Source of the DNA: JABEVB01 sp049965775
GTDB lineage: Bacteria; Planctomycetota; Phycisphaerae; WQYP01
Reading direction: 5' to 3'
DNA: 20,892 nt
Assembly: GCA_049965775.1 (NCBI GenBank)
Contig: JBMFVX010000046.1
Span: 1 to 20,892, forward strand
The number at the start of each line of letters is the position of its first letter. Positions within the stretch are counted from its first letter, which is position 1. Of this stretch, positions 7,450 to 14,904 are shown one piece after another. The position numbers and the translations under genes were made by a program. The notes under the pieces are model-generated. The model worked only from the letters and a program-made list of their open reading frames with translations. It was not told the DNA's origin and made no database searches.

Positions 7450-8733
7450 ATGGCTTTTAGTCTGGTGACCATAAATGTCAAGGCGTCGGCAACGCAGCCT
7501 TCCTTGACCGCAGCGCATGGCGGTGGCAGGGCGGGACACCTGCATCATGCTATTCATCCGCTGCGCAGCTTTTACGATACCTTTATCAAGCAGATAGACA
7601 TCAGTCATCTGTTTACCGTCAACAGTTGGCGCAATTGGCTGGTGCTGCTCATCGCCATCTTTGCAGGGGTGGCGATGGGGCGTTTTGCGGGCGTGTTGAT
7701 GGACCGTCTGTCGCGCCGGCTGGAAGCGAGCCATTGGCATGTGCAGTCGCTTATGTTTGAAGGACTGGTTGGCCCGGCGAACCTTTTGGTTGTGGCGGTG
7801 GGGCTTTTTATCGGCTTGGGGCAACTGCACCTAAGCGGCCTGCTGGAATCCGCATCCCGTCGGGGCGTGCTGCTGCTGTTTGCCATTGCCGTATTCTGGT
7901 ATGTGTTCAATATCGTTTCCATTGTTGAACATGGCCTGAAGCATTTTGCCAGCCGCCATGAACAGGGCTTCAATACCCAGTTCATACCCATCATCCGAAA
8001 AACATTGCGTATTTTTGTCGCCATTATCGGCGTACTGTTTATTGTGCAGAATGTTTTTGACCGCGACATCGGCTCGTGGCTGGCCGGGCTGGGAATCGCC
8101 GGGCTGGCGGTTTCGCTGGCGGCGCAGGATTCGCTGAAAAATATCTTCGGCTCGCTGACCATCTTTCTTGACCGGCCGTTTTTTGTGGGTAACAGCATTA
8201 TTTATCAGGGCTTTACTGGCACGGTTGAAGAAATTGGATTTCGATCCACCAGGGTGCGCCAGACGGATGGCTCGCTCGTAAATATTCCCAATTCCGACAT
8301 CGTAAACAACTCGGTGTGTAATTTGGCCAACCGGCCCTATTTCCGGCGGATTTTAAACGTGACAATCACCTACGATACGCCGGCGGTTAAAATTAATCAG
8401 GCGATAGAGATTATCCGCAGCTTGCTGGCATCTGAGGCTTTCGCCGGTTCGGTTATCAATCCTGATAATCCTGCCGATAACCCGCCGCGCGTTTTTTTTA
8501 ACGACTTCAACGCCGACTCGCTCAATATTCTTGTTAACTACTGCTACCGCCCTACCACCGACTGGTGGGCCTTTGTTGGCTTTAACGAACGGTTCAACCT
8601 GGCATTATTTGAGGCCTACGACAAAGCCGGCATCGAGTTCGCCTTCCCCACCCGCACCTTGTATTTGGCCGGCGACGCCAAACGCCAGCTCGCCCTGCGG
8701 ATGCTCGGCAACGATGGGCAACAGCCTGCTTAA
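7450..8733 (+). CDS. MscS-family small-conductance mechanosensitive channel
   Basis: Inner-membrane osmotic safety valve, 427 aa, longer than E. coli MscS (286 aa) because of an extra N-terminal region and more TM helices (about 60-82, 108-128, 138-160, 182-202). The pore helix is 208-232, with the small-residue pattern GLGIAGLAVSLAAQDSLKN, followed by the beta domain FLDRPFFVGNSI (239-250) and the motif GTVEEIGFRSTRVR (257-270). The C-terminal alpha/beta cytoplasmic domain is complete to about residue 415. AGGA at 7440-7443 lies 6 nt before the ATG. It follows the UVR-motif gene by 69 bp on the same strand, so the two may be cotranscribed. Confidence 0.93.
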   Translation: MAFSLVTINVKASATQPSLTAAHGGGRAGHLHHAIHPLRSFYDTFIKQIDISHLFTVNSWRNWLVLLIAIFAGVAMGRFAGVLMDRLSRRLEASHWHVQSLMFEGLVGPANLLVVAVGLFIGLGQLHLSGLLESASRRGVLLLFAIAVFWYVFNIVSIVEHGLKHFASRHEQGFNTQFIPIIRKTLRIFVAIIGVLFIVQNVFDRDIGSWLAGLGIAGLAVSLAAQDSLKNIFGSLTIFLDRPFFVGNSIIYQGFTGTVEEIGFRSTRVRQTDGSLVNIPNSDIVNNSVCNLANRPYFRRILNVTITYDTPAVKINQAIEIIRSLLASEAFAGSVINPDNPADNPPRVFFNDFNADSLNILVNYCYRPTTDWWAFVGFNERFNLALFEAYDKAGIEFAFPTRTLYLAGDAKRQLALRMLGNDGQQPA

Positions 8734-8969
8734 CTCTGCCGATATTTGGGGTGATGCGTGCGTTGGACCGATGGCAAACCGCTCGCTGCTGACACCGTCC
8801 ATTCAGCCGCCGGCTTGCCGGTGGTAATCCGCTATGTAGGCGCGTCCCCAACAGTTCAGTTCACGCCATAGCCGATTCACTGGGTAACCCCCCCGGCTGC
8901 GACCTGCCTGGCGCAGTTTTATTTCTGCCGTGCCCCCGCTAAGATGCCCCGGTTGCAAGGAACGCACCC

Positions 8970-9740
8970 ATGGCAAAAAAAGCGAAGGAACCGCAGTGGG
9001 CAAGGTTTGGATCGGGCAATGATTATTTTCATCGCTCGCATTGGCCGCTGCAGTGTCTTATTTTTATTATGCCGCTGCTGCTGATATATCAGATTGGCAG
9101 CGCGATGCATCCCTGGACCCCCGCGCCCGATTCGCCGGCGCGGCTTGTTGCCTTTGCGCTGATCTTGCGATTCTTCGCCCTGTTCGGCGTGGTTGGCAAT
9201 TATTTGCCGATGGCGGTGGTGGTGGCGGTGCTGTTGGCCTGGCATCTGAGCCGCAAAGACCCCTGGCAATTTGATCCGCTGCTTTATTTGGGCATGGCGG
9301 CGGAAAGTTTTGTCTGGGCCATGCCTATTCTGGTCTTTGCCCTCGTGGTGGCCAATGGTTCAGCCATGGCCGCAACCAGCGGCGCTCCGGCAATGGCCTG
9401 GCAGGAAAAATGCGTTATAGCCGTGGGCGCCGGCGTGTATGAGGAGCTTCTTTTTCGGTTGGTGCTCATCACGCTGCTGAACATGCTCTTGGTGGATGTT
9501 TTGGGCCTTTCACTCGGCAAGGCCATTCCTATTATTATTGTGGCCTCGGCTGTTTTGTTTTCGCTTTACCATTACCTTGGGCCGGAACACTTTACGATGC
9601 AGACTTTCTTTTTCCGAACCGCCGCTGGCATTTATCTTGCAGCTATCTTTATTTTCCGCGGCTTTGGAATTGATGTCGCCACCCACGCGGCCTACGACCT
9701 GATGGCCATCGGTTTGCCCATACTGGTTCGGCACGGTTGA
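8970..9740 (+). CDS. CPBP family intramembrane metalloprotease
   Basis: Polytopic membrane protein of 256 aa of the CAAX-protease/bacteriocin-processing (Abi) family. The catalytic motifs are present: EExxxR as Glu158-Glu159-x3-Arg163, the second motif with His201 (FSLYHYLG), and the third with His239 and Asp243 (HAAYD). TM helices lie near 27-45, 58-92, 115-130, 150-200 and 215-230. Family members cleave in or near membranes or act in bacteriocin immunity; the substrate here is unknown. AAGGAA at 8957-8962 sits 7 nt before the ATG. The 236-bp gap from the channel gene shows no gene and only a short CCGGC/GCCGG hairpin. Probably its own transcript, converging on the epimerase gene 100 bp downstream. 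Confidence 0.88.
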   Translation: MAKKAKEPQWARFGSGNDYFHRSHWPLQCLIFIMPLLLIYQIGSAMHPWTPAPDSPARLVAFALILRFFALFGVVGNYLPMAVVVAVLLAWHLSRKDPWQFDPLLYLGMAAESFVWAMPILVFALVVANGSAMAATSGAPAMAWQEKCVIAVGAGVYEELLFRLVLITLLNMLLVDVLGLSLGKAIPIIIVASAVLFSLYHYLGPEHFTMQTFFFRTAAGIYLAAIFIFRGFGIDVATHAAYDLMAIGLPILVRHG

Positions 9741-9840
9741 TGAACCTGCAAAACAAGGGCAACCCGGGTAAATGTACACCAACCCTGCAAAAAGCTGTGG
9801 CGTTTGCCGCCGGCGCCGCTGAGGAGCGTCGTCACATTTG

Positions 9841-10812
9841 TTATGCTGCAGGCTGCTGCGCATACCACTGAATGGTTTCTTTAAGCCCTTGGTCAAAATA
9901 TTTCACCGGTTCATAGCCAAACAACTGCTTGGCGGCGGCTATATCGGCCAGCGAATCGCGCACATCGCCGGCGCGCGGCGGCAAGTATTGTTTTTGGGCC
10001 TGCCGGCCAAGCTGCTGCTCCATACGTGCGAGCATGGCGTTGAGGCTTATGTTTTGGCCGCAGGCGACGTTGGCTGTTTCGCCGGCCAATGGCGTTTGGC
10101 AACTGCCCGCGAGCAAGTTGGCCCGAACCACATTATCTACATGGCAGAAGTCGCGGGTTTGCCCGCCATCGCCATAAATGCTGACCGGCTTGCCGCTCAG
10201 CAGGGCCGAAATGAATGCTGGAATTACCGCGGCATACTGGCTCCTGGGGTTTTGCCGCGGGCCGAAAACATTAAAGTACCGCAGGCTGACGGTGGAAAGG
10301 CCATACACGCCGGCATATACGCGGGCGTAAAGCTCGCCGGTAAACTTGCCTACCGCATAAGGACTTTTAGGTGCTGCGGGCATGCTCTCAACTTTGGGTA
10401 GCGAGGGGCTATCACCATAGGCGGCCGAACTTGCCGAATAAACCACGCGCTTCGCACCGGCCTGGCGGGCGGCTTCAAGCACCTGCAGGGTTCCACCGAT
10501 GTTGACCGTGTTGTAGTGCACGGGGTCGTCCACCGACCCAGGCACGCTGCCCAGGGCCGCCAGGTGAAATATGATGGTGCGGCCGGCCGCAGCGCGGCGG
10601 CAATCGTTCATGTGTGTGATGTCGCCTTCTACAATTTCGATCTGCGATGCTACCTCGGCAAGATTGGCGCGCGAGCCATTACAGAAATTGTCGAGCACGC
10701 GAACGTCGGCCCCATGGGCCAGCAGGCCGCGCACCAGGTGCGAACCAATAAAACCGGCGCCTCCGGTCACCAATACGCTCATGCCGCGGTAGGCGGCCAG
10801 GGTGTCTGTCAT
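9841..10812 (-). CDS. NAD-dependent sugar-nucleotide epimerase/dehydratase (UDP-GlcNAc/glucose 4-epimerase-like)
   Basis: Extended short-chain dehydrogenase of 323 aa with a Rossmann domain: TGGAGFIG (16-23) binds NAD, Asp41 follows beta2, HLAALGSVPGS (83-93), catalytic Ser near 128-129 and Tyr152-x3-Lys156 (YAVGK). RYFNVFGPRQNP (178-189) and the following SQYAAVIPAFI are typical of the WbpP/UDP-N-acetylglucosamine 4-epimerase branch, so a hexosamine-type substrate for surface polysaccharide is likely, but the exact sugar is inference. GGAG lies 9 nt before the ATG. It stands alone; the MITE-like element begins 94 bp upstream of its start codon. Confidence 0.9.
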   Translation of the reverse strand: MTDTLAAYRGMSVLVTGGAGFIGSHLVRGLLAHGADVRVLDNFCNGSRANLAEVASQIEIVEGDITHMNDCRRAAAGRTIIFHLAALGSVPGSVDDPVHYNTVNIGGTLQVLEAARQAGAKRVVYSASSAAYGDSPSLPKVESMPAAPKSPYAVGKFTGELYARVYAGVYGLSTVSLRYFNVFGPRQNPRSQYAAVIPAFISALLSGKPVSIYGDGGQTRDFCHVDNVVRANLLAGSCQTPLAGETANVACGQNISLNAMLARMEQQLGRQAQKQYLPPRAGDVRDSLADIAAAKQLFGYEPVKYFDQGLKETIQWYAQQPAA

Positions 10813-10902
10813 AGGTTGTTACTCCAGGTTGCTGCTGTCCCGTGCCGTTTACTTACGGTCCATGGGGCGAAATGGCATTGTAAAGTCAAAAGACCTCGCA
10901 GC

Positions 10903-11028
10903 CTAGGAGCCTGTCTGAGTAATGCTCTTTCAGGGTAAAACAGGGTAACAAATGCAGCCAGGATGCAAAAAACGCCGGTTCAACCAGCAGTATTGCCGCT
11001 CATGCAGGTTACTTGGACAGGCTCCTAG
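10903..11028. mobile_element. 118-bp MITE-like element (10907-11024) flanked by CTAG duplications
   Basis: The left end GAGCCTGTCTGAGTAA (from 10907) and the inverse of the right end, GAGCCTGTCCAAGTAA (ending 11024), match at 14 of 16 positions. Both ends abut a CTAG (10903-10906 and 11025-11028), the target size and type used by IS5-group elements (YTAR, 4 bp). The inside is too short for a transposase and has no open frame. This is the structure of a non-autonomous miniature element moved in trans. CTAG is itself palindromic, so the duplication cannot be told from extended repeats by sequence alone. It lies in the leader side of the epimerase gene. Confidence 0.75.
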
Positions 11029-11158
11029 CATTAAAGGCGTCCGATAACCTATTGTGGTTGCCGAAGGGCCTATATTACTTAGTTTGCGCGATTACACGAA
11101 AACAGGGCTATTTTGAGTGCCTGCAAGCGTGCCAGCCAAGAAAGTTTGACATTGCCCG

Positions 11159-11186
11159 TTGACTTCCGGGGCAGCGTGCCTATTGT
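11159..11186 (+). promoter_or_regulatory. Candidate promoter for the tandem PEP-CTERM genes
   Basis: TTGACT at 11159-11164, a 16-bp spacer, TATTGT at 11181-11186. Transcription would start near 11193, giving a leader of about 250 nt before the ATG at 11442. A second -35-like TTGACA at 11146-11151 lacks a matching -10. Confidence 0.5.
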
Positions 11187-11187
11187 T

Positions 11188-11401
11188 AGGCGTTGATGAA
11201 AGACACATCAACACCCGGACTTTAAAAAAGTCCATGACGCCTGGCTGAGTGCGGGATTCTTAGGCCGGCGGAAGATTTATAGACTTGTCAGGTTGTAGAA
11301 CAACCGCCTCCGCAAGGCTTGAGGGTCGCTTGTTCGCCTGCACAAATGTCCTGCTCATCGCGTGTGTTGTAACGCGCTGTTGTTGATGGGATGTTCCCAT
11401 C
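11188..11401 (+). other. Hairpin-rich leader upstream of the PEP-CTERM genes
   Basis: Within about 210 bp there are several short perfect stems: GTTGATG/CATCAAC (11192-11198, 11206-11212), GGACTTT/AAAGTCC (11217-11223, 11227-11233), GGTTGT/ACAACC (11291-11296, 11300-11305), GCCT/AGGC (11306-11309, 11315-11318) and GATGGGA/TCCCATC (11385-11391, 11395-11401). An outer AGGCGT (11188-11193) can pair with ACGCCT (11237-11242), which would enclose the first two as a Y shape. No known riboswitch fits. The region from 10813 to 11441 holds no gene; a 118-codon minus-strand frame at 11288-11644 overlaps the PEP-CTERM gene and is a shadow. Confidence 0.5.
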
Positions 11402-11441
11402 GCGGTGCATATTTTGGTACTTCCTTTTGAGGGAATTTATT

Positions 11442-12227
11442 ATGATCTCTACACGTCTCAAACTTTCCATGATTGCAGCGGCGGTCGCTCCGGTGGCGCT
11501 CGCGGGCATGGCGGCGCAGGCAACTCCGGTTGCCGGCACGCTGGAACTCCAAATTGGGCTGGATGGCAGTGCTAATCCGGCGGTATCCGTGATTGACAAT
11601 TCAACCGGTGATACCAACGCGGCGGCCGGCATTATTACCGTCAATGGACTGCCCGTCGGCGATTATTCCATCAGCGGTTCGGCCTCATCTTCCAAGGGGC
11701 AGATCGGCAGCGATGCCATGATCAACGACAATACCGTTTCGGTACGCAATACCACTTCCGCCACCGAAACGCTTGATATTCTGGTCAGCGACTTCGGCTT
11801 CACCGGCATTCAGGGCTCTCCCATGGTGTTCAGCACCGCGTCGGCGACTTACACCAATACCGAGAGCAACACGGCGTCGGCAACTGTTAGCTTCTACAGC
11901 GGTGTTAATCCAAATGACACTCAGATTTTGTGGGGAGTTACCCCCACTGTCGCCACAAGCACGCTTTCAGGCTCGCTGTCTTCGGGGACTGTGCAGCTTA
12001 CCAATGGCGGCCAATCGCTGGTATCAACGCCATTTAGCCTCAGCGGCCCATTTGCCATGGGTGACTTTGCCCAGGTTGTTCTCCCGTCCGGCGGTCAGTT
12101 GACCTTTGACGGCACCACATATGCCAATGTTCAAAATACCACTCCGGAACCAGCTTCCATCGCTCTGCTGGGCGCTGCGGGCTTGCCGCTGCTCATCAGC
12201 CGTAAACGCAAAGGAATTTCTGCCTGA
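11442..12227 (+). CDS. PEP-CTERM sorted secreted protein (first of tandem pair)
   Basis: A 261-aa exported protein. A Sec signal peptide (1-27, cleavage near AQA-TP) is followed by a Ser/Thr/Asn/Gly-rich beta-sheet-like region and a C-terminal PEP-CTERM tail: Pro-Glu-Pro at about 235, the hydrophobic ASIALLGAAGLPLLI and a basic SRKRK end. Such tails are recognised by exosortases (EpsH type), which are not in this window, and the proteins are thought to be surface or matrix components. The upstream frame begins at 11391, but GAGGGA at 11429-11434 lies 7 nt before ATG 11442 and only this start gives a clean signal peptide. It is followed 105 bp later by a second protein of the same architecture. 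Confidence 0.88.
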   Translation: MISTRLKLSMIAAAVAPVALAGMAAQATPVAGTLELQIGLDGSANPAVSVIDNSTGDTNAAAGIITVNGLPVGDYSISGSASSSKGQIGSDAMINDNTVSVRNTTSATETLDILVSDFGFTGIQGSPMVFSTASATYTNTESNTASATVSFYSGVNPNDTQILWGVTPTVATSTLSGSLSSGTVQLTNGGQSLVSTPFSLSGPFAMGDFAQVVLPSGGQLTFDGTTYANVQNTTPEPASIALLGAAGLPLLISRKRKGISA

Positions 12228-12254
12228 ACGTCAGGCTTCTGAATATCTGCCCCT

Positions 12255-12281
12255 GGCGGCGAAGATTGTTTCTTCGCCGCC
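12255..12281 (+). other. Strong hairpin between the two PEP-CTERM genes
   Basis: GGCGGCGAAGA (12255-12265) and TCTTCGCCGCC (12271-12281) form a perfect 11-bp stem with a 5-nt loop, 28 bp after the first stop. Only TTGAAGG follows, not a T-tract. It may be an attenuator or an mRNA-processing/stability hairpin that sets the ratio of the two products, rather than a full terminator. Confidence 0.6.
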
Positions 12282-12332
12282 TTGAAGGGGGCGGATGAAT
12301 CCGACACTCTTTTTTAGAGGGAGTCTTTCTTT

Positions 12333-13133
12333 ATGAAGACCACACAAATCAAGCTCTCCATTTTGGCGGCAGTTGCCGCGGCTATCGTGCCCGCAGTGGC
12401 GAACGCCAGCATCAGTATTGCACCGAACAACAGTTCCAGCATGGCCTTGGCTTATGTCGAGACGGGCGCTTATACGCCGAATGTCGTATACGACAACCAG
12501 ACCGGTGACCTGGACGGCTCAACCGGCAATATCACGGTGCAGGCGTCCAACACGTCGGCCGCGCCCGATTGGAATGGCACCTTCAGTGCATACACTACCT
12601 CCACCAGCAGCAGTTCCATTCTGCAGGGTTTGCAGTTGGCGTTTCGCAACAACAACACCTCCACTGCAACCCTCACCATTGAGGTGACTGAGGTTGGCTT
12701 TACCGTTCCACATGGCGCTAACGTGAGCCTGCTCAATGAACTCAGCGGGACGCTCACCAACGCCGCCGCCGGCAACTCCATTACCTTCAGCAGCTATGCT
12801 GATAGTAATAACGGTTGGGGCAACACCGACACCACACAACCGAATGTAACTCAAAGCGGCCCGGCCAGTTATGTTGCCACCGCCAGCTTGCCGACGAATC
12901 CGCTGCAATCGTTTGCCCAACCGACAAACACAGCCGTTTTCGCAACGGGTGCAGATGGCGCCCCTTACTCGCTGACCGATGTGCTCACCATCACCCTGGC
13001 GGGCGGCGCCTCGGCCAACATCAGCGATACCACGCAAACCACGGCCGCTCCGGAACCGGCAAGCCTTGCCATGCTTGGCTTGGGCGGCGCGGGTCTTCTT
13101 CTGGTGCGTCGCCGCAAGGCCACACAGGCTTAA
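12333..13133 (+). CDS. PEP-CTERM sorted secreted protein (second of tandem pair)
   Basis: A 266-aa exported protein with signal peptide (1-25, cleavage near ANA-SI), an Asn/Ser/Thr-rich beta-type body and a C-terminal PEP-CTERM tail (PEPASLAMLGLGGAGLLLV then RRRK). It shares layout with its upstream neighbour: a signal peptide starting with a KLS hydrophobic core, a (Y/I)DN-x-TGD motif (VIDNSTGD there, VYDNQTGD here), a repeated TAT-type segment near the middle and the same tail. This points to tandem duplication with strong divergence. GAGGGAG at 12317-12323 lies 9 nt before the ATG. A good terminator follows 82 bp after the stop. Function unknown; surface or extracellular matrix protein by family. 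Confidence 0.88.
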   Translation: MKTTQIKLSILAAVAAAIVPAVANASISIAPNNSSSMALAYVETGAYTPNVVYDNQTGDLDGSTGNITVQASNTSAAPDWNGTFSAYTTSTSSSSILQGLQLAFRNNNTSTATLTIEVTEVGFTVPHGANVSLLNELSGTLTNAAAGNSITFSSYADSNNGWGNTDTTQPNVTQSGPASYVATASLPTNPLQSFAQPTNTAVFATGADGAPYSLTDVLTITLAGGASANISDTTQTTAAPEPASLAMLGLGGAGLLLVRRRKATQA

Positions 13134-13214
13134 GGCGCACCTTGCCGGTTGTTGTGTTGCGAATCTGATTGATTGGCTAACCGCTGCCGGTTGTTAACAG
13201 GACTTTCTTATCGC

Positions 13215-13257
13215 AGAGGCCGCCGGGCAATGTGCCCTGCGGCCTCTTTTATTGTTT
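13215..13257 (+). terminator. Rho-independent terminator after the PEP-CTERM pair
   Basis: AGAGGCCGC (13215-13223) pairs with GCGGCCTCT (13239-13247), with an inner GGGC/GCCC stem (13225-13228, 13234-13237) and a following TTTTATTGTTTT tract. This is a textbook intrinsic terminator. Confidence 0.92.
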
Positions 13258-13334
13258 TCGCGCCGGGCCTCGTCCTGGCGCATGAATGCAAAGCCTCGCC
13301 GTGTTTTACAGCGGCATAAACGCGGTACAAACAA

Positions 13335-13340
13335 TATACT
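13335..13340 (+). promoter_or_regulatory. TATACT -10 box abutting the start of the Trp-rich gene
   Basis: TATACT ends 5 nt before ATG 13346, so transcription would begin at or just inside the start codon. There is no clear -35 at the right spacing and no ribosome site, which fits a leaderless transcript like that of the DUF2752 gene, but the evidence is thin. Confidence 0.35.
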
Positions 13341-13345
13341 GGTGC

Positions 13346-13936
13346 ATGATGACTTGGGCGCAAAGCACAAACCGCATCATGTTACCGCTGCCACCGGAGT
13401 TTGCTGATGCAGTTCCGTGTGAGGCGTGTCTTATTTCACCTGCGCGCAGCGGGAGCCTCGCGCATTTATTGACCGTGTTGTGGGCGTCCCCGGTTGACCG
13501 CAGCCTTATCTTTGACATAACCGCCGGGAAATCACCCCGCCTGTGGCTGCCGGGCGTAAGCTATCAATGCGGATCGCTGTGGTATGCCGACGCCGCCGGC
13601 CGAATCTTTGGCTTTGACATCCACTGGCCCGGCCGCATTTACATTTGTCATTACGATGGACGCCATGTTGGCGATCTGGAACTACAAATGCCGCTGGCCG
13701 GCCGATTGACGCCACGTGGTTTTTGGGCTGATGGTGAAAAAATTGCCTGGAGTGCCGCCGATGGCCAGGTGCTGGAGGCAACGCACACAGGCCGCGGCGT
13801 AGCGGAAATCAGGCCCGGTAATAATCGGCGTTTACCGCCCAACCCCGGCATCCCGGTTTGGCCAGCCGACAAACATGGTTCTTCCCAAGCGCCATACCTA
13901 ATGTATTCGCCCGGGCAATTGATACTGGTGATGTAG
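13346..13936 (+). CDS. Hypothetical Trp-rich protein
   Basis: About 196 aa, not recognised. The codon choice is like that of neighbouring genes and the frame stays open to 9 bp before the convergent infC stop, so it is probably real. No signal peptide or membrane span is evident. Many short strands with Trp/Tyr/Gly-Asp turns (GSLWYADAAGRIFGFDI, RGFWADGEKIAWSAADGQV) recall blades of a beta-propeller or WD/SMP-like repeat, but this is only a resemblance. The start is uncertain: ATG 13346 and ATG 13349 are adjacent, with no ribosome site but a TATACT just upstream; an earlier in-frame ATG at 13286 exists. Paired cysteines (CEAC) occur near residue 27. Confidence 0.55.
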   Translation: MMTWAQSTNRIMLPLPPEFADAVPCEACLISPARSGSLAHLLTVLWASPVDRSLIFDITAGKSPRLWLPGVSYQCGSLWYADAAGRIFGFDIHWPGRIYICHYDGRHVGDLELQMPLAGRLTPRGFWADGEKIAWSAADGQVLEATHTGRGVAEIRPGNNRRLPPNPGIPVWPADKHGSSQAPYLMYSPGQLILVM

Positions 13937-13945
13937 TTTGGCTTA

Positions 13946-14590
13946 TCAGGAGGCCGCTGCCGCTGCGGGTTGCTCGGCTGCCGTCGCCGCGGGCCGTGGT
14001 GGTTTAGGATGGGCCTGCTGTGCCGCGCCGCCATGTGCGGCTCCCTGGGTCGCCCCGGCCGCATGAATCGCCGAGTGGGCCTTGGGCGCTAATATCATGA
14101 TCATACGCTTGCCTTCAAGTTTTGGCTCGCGCTCCGGTTTGGCGAGAGGCTCAAGCTCGGCTTTAATTCGCTCTAAAATATCGCGGCCCAAGTCTACGTG
14201 CGCCATCTCGCGCCCGCGGAACATGAGGTTAAATTGCACTTTGTGGCCGTCGTGCAGAAACTTTTTTGCTTTGTTTACCGTGGTGTTTTGATCGTGAACA
14301 TCTATCTTAACGCTCTTGATGCGAAGCTCTTTAAGCTGCGTTACGTGCGAGCCGGCATGTGATTTCTGTTCTTTCTTCCGTTGCTTGTACTTCCATTTGC
14401 CGTAGTCCATCACGCGGCAGACGGGCGGGCGTTCCATAGGCGAAACTTCGACGAGGTCCAAGCCCGCTTCGCGACTCAGGCGCATCGCCTCCATAATGGG
14501 CACCACGCCGATTTGTTCATTCCGTTCATTAATAAGACGAACCGGCGAAATGCGAATCTGCTCGTTGCAACGTAAACCGTGTTGGCTAAT
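13946..14590 (-). CDS. infC: Translation initiation factor IF-3, probable AUU start
   Basis: Binds the 30S subunit, keeps it apart from 50S and proofreads the start codon. The N-domain begins with NEQIRISPVRLI and the C-domain has the GREMAHVDLG and KRMIMILAPK segments. With an ATT start the protein is 215 aa, longer than the usual 175-180, because of an Ala/Pro/Gly/His-rich C-terminal tail of about 40 residues. The frame opens at ATG 14623, but no ribosome site precedes that codon; AGGAG (14599-14603 on this strand) lies 8 nt before an ATT at 14588-14590, placing the start 8 codons before NEQIR. IF-3 genes in many bacteria use AUU so that IF-3 limits its own synthesis. No rpmI/rplT follows; two stops in a row (TGATAA) end the gene. 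Confidence 0.93.
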   Translation of the reverse strand: MSQHGLRCNEQIRISPVRLINERNEQIGVVPIMEAMRLSREAGLDLVEVSPMERPPVCRVMDYGKWKYKQRKKEQKSHAGSHVTQLKELRIKSVKIDVHDQNTTVNKAKKFLHDGHKVQFNLMFRGREMAHVDLGRDILERIKAELEPLAKPEREPKLEGKRMIMILAPKAHSAIHAAGATQGAAHGGAAQQAHPKPPRPAATAAEQPAAAAAS

Positions 14591-14663
14591 GGCAAAAGCT
14601 CCTGTCAAACCACGAATATCCATTCCGGAGCAGTTGCTGGCAACCGCCGGAATACAGCTTATT

Positions 14664-14692
14664 ATGATAGCTTAACGCCGCGTGCGAGTCAA
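14664..14692 (-). promoter_or_regulatory. Sigma70-type promoter for infC
   Basis: On the minus strand TTGACT (14687-14692), a 17-bp spacer and TATCAT (14664-14669). Transcription would start near 14657, about 67 nt before the AUU start. The upstream gap to 14904 shows a GCCTGCAGGC palindrome (14726-14735) but no gene. Confidence 0.6.
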
Positions 14693-14904
14693 AACGGCCT
14701 GACGCCTGATTTTTAGGCCATAAAAGCCTGCAGGCCCACTTTGGCAAAGCCAATCACCTTAGCACCGCAGCGCTATGGTACGCGCTCGCTGCACATATCA
14801 GCGCGGCAATAACAACTCATGCCCTTGTAATACTTGCACTGGGCATTGGGCCGGGTAATCTGAAGTAGGCGGGGCTGTAACGACACTTTGCAGGAGTATA
14901 CCGG

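Noticed and set aside
11188..11242. tRNA or known c-di-GMP-type riboswitch
   Set aside because: The Y-like folding lacks a T-loop, acceptor end and anticodon layout, and the conserved riboswitch cores are absent.
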